Source of the DNA: Mesorhizobium amorphae | GTDB taxonomy: Bacteria; Pseudomonadota; Alphaproteobacteria; Rhizobiales; Rhizobiaceae | Direction of reading: 5' to 3' | Assembly: GCF_014843845.1 (NCBI RefSeq) | Contig: NZ_JHQS01000001.1 | Location: forward strand, 1-36,900 | DNA: 36,900 nucleotides | Shown: one piece after another, positions 32,757 through 36,900 of the stretch | Layout: each line of letters opens with the position of its first letter | Numbering within the stretch: position 1 is the stretch's first letter | Program-made: the position numbers and the translations under genes | The notes under the pieces: model-generated | Told to the model about the DNA's origin: nothing | Database searches by the model: none | Seen by the model: only the letters and a program-made list of their open reading frames with translations

Positions 32757-32978
32757 TCATTTTGCGAAGTCGACGATCTGAAGATTTTCGTCCAGACTGA
32801 ATTCGTGAATGCTTCCGGCTTCGTCGATCACCCGGAACCAGTGCCGCTGCTGCACTGCCCTTGGATAGACCACCTTTCCGGTTACCGCTTCGACAGCGGC
32901 GAGAGCATCATACGCATCCGTATCCAGCGAACTGACGACCTCTTCGCCATAAAGCTCGTCGACATGATAACGCACCAT
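32757..32978 (-). CDS. small hypothetical protein downstream of DUF3606
   Basis: This 73-residue protein (MVRYHVDELYGEEVVSSLDT, ending LDENLQIVDFAK) begins 6 bp after the DUF3606 stop, with AGGTAGG before the ATG, so the two form a small operon. The sequence is acidic, with a pattern (HWFRVIDEAGSIHEFSLDEN) suggesting a beta-hairpin. No family is recognised. The gene looks genuine from composition and coupling. Confidence 0.65.
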   Translation of the reverse strand: MVRYHVDELYGEEVVSSLDTDAYDALAAVEAVTGKVVYPRAVQQRHWFRVIDEAGSIHEFSLDENLQIVDFAK

Positions 32979-32984
32979 GGCCGC

Positions 32985-33173
32985 CTACCTCTTGCCTAGC
33001 TGTTCAGCTTCACGCTCCAGCGTCTCACGATTGTTGCCGTGCTTCTTGATGAGTTCGCGAACCTCGGGGACCGTGAGGCCGAATTTGCTGGCGAAATAGC
33101 CGACCTCATATTCTTCGTCTCCGGCCACGCGATCTCGGTCACGGAAGTCGCGCTTGCGTTTGTCGTCAGCCAT
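32985..33173 (-). CDS. DUF3606-family small protein
   Basis: AAGGAGG lies about nine bases before ATG 33173. The protein is 62 residues, MADDKRKRDFRDRDRVAGDE, then EYEVGYFASKFGLTVPEVRE and LIKKHGNNRETLEREAEQL. The pattern D(R/K)xRDRxRV..xxxYEVxYxxxKFG is the DUF3606 signature. Function is unknown; the family is widespread in rhizobia and some members are stress-induced. It is first in a two-gene operon with 32757-32978. Confidence 0.85.
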   Translation of the reverse strand: MADDKRKRDFRDRDRVAGDEEYEVGYFASKFGLTVPEVRELIKKHGNNRETLEREAEQLGKR

Positions 33174-33355
33174 TTCGCATCCTCCTTTTTGAATCTTGTT
33201 ATGTTCACGCTAGCTAATATAAGCCGGTGACCCAGACTCGGTTCCATGCGAAGGCGGGCAGGCGAGGCGCCGGCTTCCGCCTTATTGATGATGCTGTGTT
33301 TCTTCGTTTCAGTGCGACAATTCGGGAGCAAGTTCGGGTGCCGCGGGAGGGTGCC

Positions 33356-33577
33356 ATGCGAGAATTGCCATTCGACGTCGATGCAGATGCCGTGATTGAA
33401 GTCGGCCGATATCTGGATGGTCACGCGAAGACCACCGCAGTTTCGATATCTGAAGCGCTCCGTGTAATCAGGCGTCACGTCAACAAATCGCGCGTCGGCG
33501 ACAATGGTTTGGAGGAACTGATTGTACAAAGCGCCGCAGCCAGAAAGCTTGCCCTTTTGTTGGACAACCACAATTAG
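33356..33577 (+). CDS. small hypothetical protein
   Basis: GGGAGGGTGCC precedes ATG 33356, a strong ribosome-binding site; the same frame is open back to a GTG at 33227. The 73 residues (MRELPFDVDADAVIEVGRYL, then AVSISEALRVIRRHVNKSRV and LEELIVQSAAARKLALLLDN) look like a helical, soluble protein. I recognise no family. A possible promoter lies in the AT-rich gap shared with the divergent DUF3606 gene. Confidence 0.6.
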   Translation: MRELPFDVDADAVIEVGRYLDGHAKTTAVSISEALRVIRRHVNKSRVGDNGLEELIVQSAAARKLALLLDNHN

Positions 33578-33819
33578 GGGCGCGGGCTTGCCGGCGCATT
33601 TTATAGCCTAAGAACAGCCACAGGACGCGCCAGGACGCGCGGGCGCTTCCCTGCTGAAGGACAGCGGCCGGCCGAAGCGCGCGCTGGTGAGGCTCGTCAC
33701 GGAACGACAACAACCAACGCGCGGTGACCCGACCCACAATGGATCATTTGCCGCTGGCACCAGAATTGCAGTGTCAGAAGCGCCGGGTGTTGGGGCCCGG
33801 CAATTGGGGCGGTTGGGGG

Positions 33820-33854
33820 CCTCGCCGCTTCGCGAATGGAGCGGCGAGGTTTTT
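33820..33854 (+). terminator. intrinsic-terminator-like hairpin with T5, after a G-rich tract
   Basis: CCTCGCCGCT (33820-33829) pairs perfectly with AGCGGCGAGG (33840-33849) around a 10-base loop and is followed by five T. The preceding 40 bases contain four G-runs of three to five. No protein gene ends just upstream on this strand (the nearest stops at 33577). Confidence 0.65.
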
Positions 33855-34038
33855 CATTCAGCTTACTGCCTTCAGGCGGCCCGGCAACCGAGCTACGGCA
33901 CCAAGCGGCAATAGACGGTCGCCACACAGCGTTTGCCCAGTATCCACAGGCGACGGGCCGATCGGTAAAATTGTCCGGGTTCCGTTAAGGTCTTCCGCAT
34001 TAGCGCCGGCTCATGGTCTCGATGTTGCCTAGCAACGA

Positions 34039-34088
34039 AGCCCGCTGCCGCCCCAACAGCCCACCCCCCCCAAGGCAGCGGGCTTTTT
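34039..34088 (+). terminator. intrinsic-terminator-like hairpin with T5 and a C-rich loop
   Basis: AGCCCGCTGCC (34039-34049) pairs perfectly with GGCAGCGGGCT (34074-34084) and is followed by T5. The 24-base loop includes a run of eight C then AA. A C-rich single-stranded loop at a transcript's 3' end is a feature of some anti-Shine-Dalgarno-type small RNAs. Confidence 0.65.
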
Positions 34089-34230
34089 CCCTTCGCATTT
34101 TCAAGCGGCTTATGTTTTCGGGGTTTGCAACAAGCGAACACGCGACCAGCAGAAACAGGGCAAGGCCCTCCGCGAAGAGGCCGCCAAATGGCTTGTGCGC
34201 ATCGCAGCTGCCGCCAAGACGCGGGCCTTC

Positions 34231-34416
34231 CTAATTCTCCGCGTGGCTGAAGACGACAGCGCCGTCGTCCTTGCGAACTTCAACGGACACAATCCCATCG
34301 TCGCCCTTTCGAGTCTGGAACATGGAGATTGCATAGTCTTTTGCGACCTTCTCGGCGTCGAAAGTCATCTTGTCGACGATGCCCTGTCTTCCATACCAGA
34401 TGACAGTGTAGGCCAT
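34231..34416 (-). CDS. small hypothetical protein
   Basis: GGGGAG sits about six bases before ATG 34416, giving 61 residues: MAYTVIWYGRQGIVDKMTFD, AEKVAKDYAISMFQTRKGDD and GIVSVEVRKDDGAVVFSHAE. The pattern (short beta strands around a helix, MFQTR..G...V.V) resembles small single-domain rhizobial hypotheticals. No function is recognised. Composition and the ribosome-binding site support a real gene. Confidence 0.65.
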   Translation of the reverse strand: MAYTVIWYGRQGIVDKMTFDAEKVAKDYAISMFQTRKGDDGIVSVEVRKDDGAVVFSHAEN

Positions 34417-34667
34417 TGTGGCTCCCCTACATTCCGCCGAAGCATATAGGCGTCCGGCTTGTCACGCCACTTTGGCACCAGCCGCCGCCAGGCGGGCAGC
34501 TTGCGCCCACAGGAACGTGCCAGGAGGCGCAAGGCGCGTCTCGATCAGAACGCGCGCTGGCGGGGCTTCCTTGTGGCGGTTCCATCAAAGTTGAACGATC
34601 GGCACAGCGCACTGGAAAGCACGTGTGGTAACCGTTGATTCAACCATTGCTGGTATATTGGCAGAGT
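34417..34667. other. 250 bp without a recognised feature
   Basis: No convincing frame, repeat or hairpin was seen on either strand apart from the promoter and ribosome-binding site of the - strand gene to the left. Confidence 0.35.
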
Positions 34668-34712
34668 GGCGGCTCCGACCGGCTTGGGGGCTGGATTTTA
34701 GCCGGAGCCGCC
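34668..34712. repeat. hairpin 1 of a three-hairpin block
   Basis: GGCGGCTCCG (34668-34677) and CGGAGCCGCC (34703-34712) are perfect 10-base inverted repeats around a 25-base loop. Confidence 0.65.
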
Positions 34713-34734
34713 TGCGCAGCCAGGGGTAGTATTT

Positions 34735-34767
34735 GACCGCGCTGTCTCAGAATAGGACAGCGCGGTC
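34735..34767. repeat. hairpin 2 of a three-hairpin block
   Basis: GACCGCGCTGTC (34735-34746) and GACAGCGCGGTC (34756-34767) are perfect 12-base inverted repeats around a 9-base loop. No T-run is adjacent on either strand. Confidence 0.7.
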
Positions 34768-34796
34768 TACGATTGGTTAATTCAGCCACAGCTAAC

Positions 34797-34843
34797 GGAA
34801 CGACCCTGCGATATTGAATCAAATTCAATCTTGCGGGCGTTCC
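34797..34843. repeat. hairpin 3 of a three-hairpin block, immediately before the ligase remnant
   Basis: GGAACG (34797-34802) pairs with CGTTCC (34838-34843), CCC with GGG inside it, and ATTGAAT (34813-34819) with ATTCAAT (34823-34829) at the centre. The stem is imperfect but nearly 47 bases long and ends one base before the broken ligase gene's ATG at 34845. Confidence 0.6.
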
Positions 34844-34844
34844 T

Positions 34845-35209
34845 ATGCCTAAGCGTGCCGGCGGGGTCCGGTTGTCGTTCATTCCTCCGCTGATGCCAAC
34901 CTTGGTCGAGAAACCTCCCGAGAATACGAATTGCTCGGCGTCGAGCGCGAAGCCGGCAAGCCCGCCTTTGCCCTGATGGCCGAGCGCGGCACCGGCCGCT
35001 GTGTCGGCTCCGCGTTCATCACCTTGAACCGGGAAATGCGCGAGCGTCTCTGGGAGCGCGTGCAGGAGCACGCTGGCACGGCGCCGAAGGGCATGAAGAG
35101 GTCGGTGACGCAATGGGTCAAGCCGGGGCTGATCGGCCGTGTGAAGCACCTACGGGGCGAGGAAGTCCTTCGCCATGCCTCGCTGCAGGATTTCCGCGAG
35201 GCGGATTGA
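34845..35209 (+). pseudogene. ATP-dependent DNA ligase (LigD-type ligase domain) with large internal deletion
   Basis: ATG 34845 opens MPKRAGGVRLSFIPPLMPTL and VEKPPE, the familiar lead into the LigD-type ligase catalytic domain. At about 34922 the sequence jumps to the C-terminal OB-fold part in another frame: EYELLGVEREAGKPAFALMA, then VGSAFITLNREMRERLWERV, and QWVKPGLIGRVKHLRGEEVL with RHASLQDFRE. The whole nucleotidyl-transferase core, including the KxDG lysine, is missing, and the joint is out of frame. No Ku gene is visible. This is a non-functional deletion product. Confidence 0.8.
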
Positions 35210-35262
35210 AATGGCCGACGCAAACGGTCGACCACTGCGGCAACAATTTGGGATGCCGCCCG

Positions 35263-35667
35263 TTACGGCCGGTGTTTGTTTCGAGTGGCGACGGCATCCA
35301 GAAACGCGCGTGCAGCGGCGTCGCATGCCCGTCTGGAAGGTCCGTTGGCATCAACGATAATCTCCGCCGACTTTAGCGGCAGGCCGTGCTTCTCGGCGAA
35401 CAAGGCAGGATCGTAGGGTTCATTTTGAGACTCAGGCTCCGCGATTGCGAAGCCGTTTTTGCATTGCCCATTTACTTGTCTCATCATCAGGTCAAGTACG
35501 TCTGGGTCAACATCGTCAAGGCCAGTCAACTCGCGCACCAGGGTCATGGCGTGACCACGCCAACGATCTTCGGGGATTCTCTCTTCGCTGACGGATTTTT
35601 TGAAGGCGCTACGAAGAATATCGAAATCGAACGCCGATACCCTGCACTCTGGATGGTGTTCTGCCAT
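35263..35667 (-). CDS. hypothetical soluble protein
   Basis: ATG 35667 follows GGAG at about 7 bases; the frame continues upstream to 35724 without a better start. The protein is 134 residues (MAEHHPECRVSAFDFDILRS, then AFKKSVSEERIPEDRWRGHA and LVRELTGLDDVDPDVLDLMM; end VATRNKHRP). It is helical and charged, with a conserved-looking DRWRxHA segment. I recognise no family. It is convergent to the ligase remnant, with a 53-bp gap. Confidence 0.7.
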   Translation of the reverse strand: MAEHHPECRVSAFDFDILRSAFKKSVSEERIPEDRWRGHAMTLVRELTGLDDVDPDVLDLMMRQVNGQCKNGFAIAEPESQNEPYDPALFAEKHGLPLKSAEIIVDANGPSRRACDAAARAFLDAVATRNKHRP

Positions 35668-35825
35668 TTCGGTCTCCACGTCAAAAGGCGGGAGCACCTG
35701 AGCCCACCACCTTCTACGGCACACGGTGGCATCCGGAGTTCAGCAACCCAGGTCGCAACGCTCCCCGGAGGCCATTATGAGCGATAGCAGGATCCAGCCG
35801 ACGTGGCTGTTCCGTATTGAACAGG

Positions 35826-36497
35826 TCAGTCGTCCTGCCTCCTGAGATGTGGGTTGTCATGCAGGACCACATTCAGCAAGGAGTTATGGACCACCAAGTC
35901 TCCATTGTAGTGGATGAATCCTAGCCTGCGGAATTTGTTCATGAAAGTGCTCACGCGCGACCTGGTAGTGCCGACCATCTCCGCGAGAGTCTCCTGGCTT
36001 ACCTTCGCGAGGACGGGCTGCGGCTTTCCCTCGGCGCCGAAGTTCGCCATCAGCAGGAGCACTCTCGCCAAACGTTTTTCACTCGAATTGAAAAGCTGGT
36101 CGACCAGGTCTTCTTCGACGCGCGCGTTCCTCGCTAGGAGGAATGCCATGAACATCGCTGAGAACTTCGGCTCGACTTGGAGCACGCGCATGATCGAAGC
36201 CTTGTCAAGCCGCATGACGACGCTGTCTGTGATTGCCGCCACCGTTGCCAACCGCAGCGGCTGCCCGGTCAGGCAGCCTTCTCCAAAGAAGTCTCCATTC
36301 CCAAGGAGCGCGATGACCGCCTCCTTGCCCTGCTCGGACACGACGGAGATTTTGACCTTGCCCTCTTGGATATAGAAAACCGAGTCAGCTGGATCGCCTT
36401 GTGAAAAGACCTTCTCATTTTCGCGATACGTCGCCACGGTCCTGCCACTGTCCACGGTGTGCAGGAAGACGTCTACATCGAAAGGAGGCTTAGCCAT
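35826..36497 (-). CDS. Crp/Fnr-family transcriptional regulator
   Basis: From ATG 36497 (MAKPPFDVDVFLHTVDSGRT) this is 223 residues. The cyclic-nucleotide-binding fold is seen in VFSQGDPADSVFYIQEGKVK, then GKEAVIALLGNGDFFGEGCL. The HTH_Crp wing reads KVSQETLAEMVGTTRSRVST with FMNKFRRLGFI. The RSRVS recognition helix is typical of the Crp_HTH_2 group. No Fnr-type cysteine cluster is present at the N-terminus, so oxygen sensing through Fe-S is unlikely. It diverges from the second DUF768 gene with a 107-bp gap. Confidence 0.9.
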   Translation of the reverse strand: MAKPPFDVDVFLHTVDSGRTVATYRENEKVFSQGDPADSVFYIQEGKVKISVVSEQGKEAVIALLGNGDFFGEGCLTGQPLRLATVAAITDSVVMRLDKASIMRVLQVEPKFSAMFMAFLLARNARVEEDLVDQLFNSSEKRLARVLLLMANFGAEGKPQPVLAKVSQETLAEMVGTTRSRVSTFMNKFRRLGFIHYNGDLVVHNSLLNVVLHDNPHLRRQDD

Positions 36498-36604
36498 CGC
36501 CGTTTGTCCAAAGGTAACAAATAAACACCAACCCCGAATTCCTTCAAGCGGCTGCAATCTCGCGTTTCGGCGGGAACCTGGCGGTCGATTCCAAATTAAC
36601 GGTT

Positions 36605-36850
36605 ATGACCACTCGCGGAAGAGAGTTCTTGGAACGGTGGCTTGCCGACAACCTGCCCGACCTCGCCGGCGCCGACGACGTCATCTCGGCGGGCAAGGCG
36701 ACCGACAAGCTGTTTGCTGATGCTCACCGGCAGGGAATTGAGGGCGCAGAAATCGTGGAAGAGACGGGCACGGGTAGCGTCTATGAAACGATCCTCGACG
36801 CCGTAGTTCATTACCATGGCCCACGGTTGGCGGGGGAAGAACCGGGCTAG
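36605..36850 (+). CDS. DUF768-family small protein (second of two)
   Basis: The protein is 81 residues: MTTRGREFLERWLADNLPDL, then GKATDKLFADAHRQGIEGAE and GTGSVYETILDAVVHYHGPR. The TTRGxEFLxxW start and GSVYETILDAVVH end match the paralogue at 32438. It is divergent from the Crp/Fnr gene and 6 bp ahead of the next + strand gene. Function is unknown. Confidence 0.8.
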   Translation: MTTRGREFLERWLADNLPDLAGADDVISAGKATDKLFADAHRQGIEGAEIVEETGTGSVYETILDAVVHYHGPRLAGEEPG

Positions 36851-36856
36851 CATCAT

Positions 36857-36900
36857 ATGAAAGCCTACCGGGTCGAACAGGTGGGAACCTTTGCGAGCAA
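36857..36900 (+). CDS. 5' end of a gene running off the window, possibly zinc-type alcohol dehydrogenase
   Basis: An ATG 6 bp after the DUF768 stop opens a frame (MKAYRVEQVGTFAS) that stays open to the window edge. MKAYxxEKxG is a common start for medium-chain zinc alcohol dehydrogenases/quinone reductases. Fourteen residues cannot prove it. Confidence 0.4.
   Translation, partial: MKAYRVEQVGTFAS

Larger units (their letters stand above)
33578..34230. other. 650 bp without a supported protein; two terminator-like hairpins
   Basis: No reading frame has credible composition plus a ribosome-binding site. The visible content is two + strand intrinsic-terminator-like hairpins (33820-33854 and 34039-34088), a G-run-rich stretch before the first (GGGTGTTGGGG, then GGGGCGGTTGGGGG), and a short direct repeat AGGACGCGC near 33622-33640. 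Small-RNA genes are possible. Confidence 0.5.

Noticed and set aside
35777..35845. 22-codon frame with GGAGG before its ATG
   Set aside because: It has a good ribosome-binding site, but it is very short, shows no conserved pattern and overlaps the 3' end of the Crp/Fnr gene. It may be a truncated start.

Overview
The window looks like a chromosome segment of a Mesorhizobium-type alphaproteobacterium (Rhizobiales/Phyllobacteriaceae). The clues are GC-rich coding DNA, an alphaproteobacterial Tad/Cpa pilus locus, a CtrA-type TTAA-N7-TTAA box before the pilin gene, and small proteins of families I associate with rhizobia (DUF768, DUF3606, a DUF982-like remnant). Nothing here fixes the species.

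Layout. (1) 1-4243: the 3' end of a giant RTX/VCBS-type secreted adhesin, a small periplasmic cysteine protein and a LpoA/periplasmic-binding-like lipoprotein. (2) 4222-6268: two convergent PAP2 (Aur1-type) membrane phosphatase/phosphotransferase paralogues whose 3' ends overlap. (3) 6361-19542: a Tad (Flp) pilus locus split into two divergent units around a 531-bp regulatory region. Leftward run cpaF, tadB, tadC, tadD and cpaA (inner-membrane motor, platform and prepilin peptidase). Rightward run flp, cpaB, cpaC, a small lipoprotein where CpaD would be expected, tadG, two tadE-like pseudopilins and cpaE/tadZ. An L,D-transpeptidase and a coiled-coil membrane protein are translationally coupled to cpaE. 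(4) 19570-23232: a membrane protein, a secreted nuclease-fold (SNase-like) protein, a degenerate GGDEF protein and a second, larger L,D-transpeptidase.

(5) A 27-bp fragment matching the 3' end of a tRNA at 21995-22021, with AT-rich DNA beside it, may mark the edge of an integrated island. From about 23.3 kb to the end the DNA is accessory in style: small hypothetical genes, a VOC (YaeR-like) protein, and many remnants. The remnants are a xanthine-dehydrogenase C-terminus, a flavin reductase, a DsbA-like protein, a DUF982-like gene broken at an A7 run, an internally deleted ATP-dependent DNA ligase, and a decayed inverted copy of a small gene.

(6) 28244-32240 is an intact surface-glycan cassette: a PIG-V-like GT-C glycosyltransferase and a membrane-anchored periplasmic protein on the + strand, and an overlapping GT2 glycosyltransferase / methyltransferase / GtrA operon on the - strand. 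It resembles the GtrA-GtrB-Gtr logic, in which a sugar is put on a lipid carrier, flipped, and transferred outside. (7) 32.4-36.9 kb: two DUF768 paralogues, DUF3606 and other small proteins, a block of strong hairpins, a Crp/Fnr regulator and the first codons of a further gene.

The strongest leads are the Tad-coupled L,D-transpeptidase/coiled-coil pair, the apparent AUA start of tadC, the CtrA box plus tandem TTCGAA repeats at the pilin promoter, the glycan cassette, and the tRNA-end fragment next to decaying accessory DNA.
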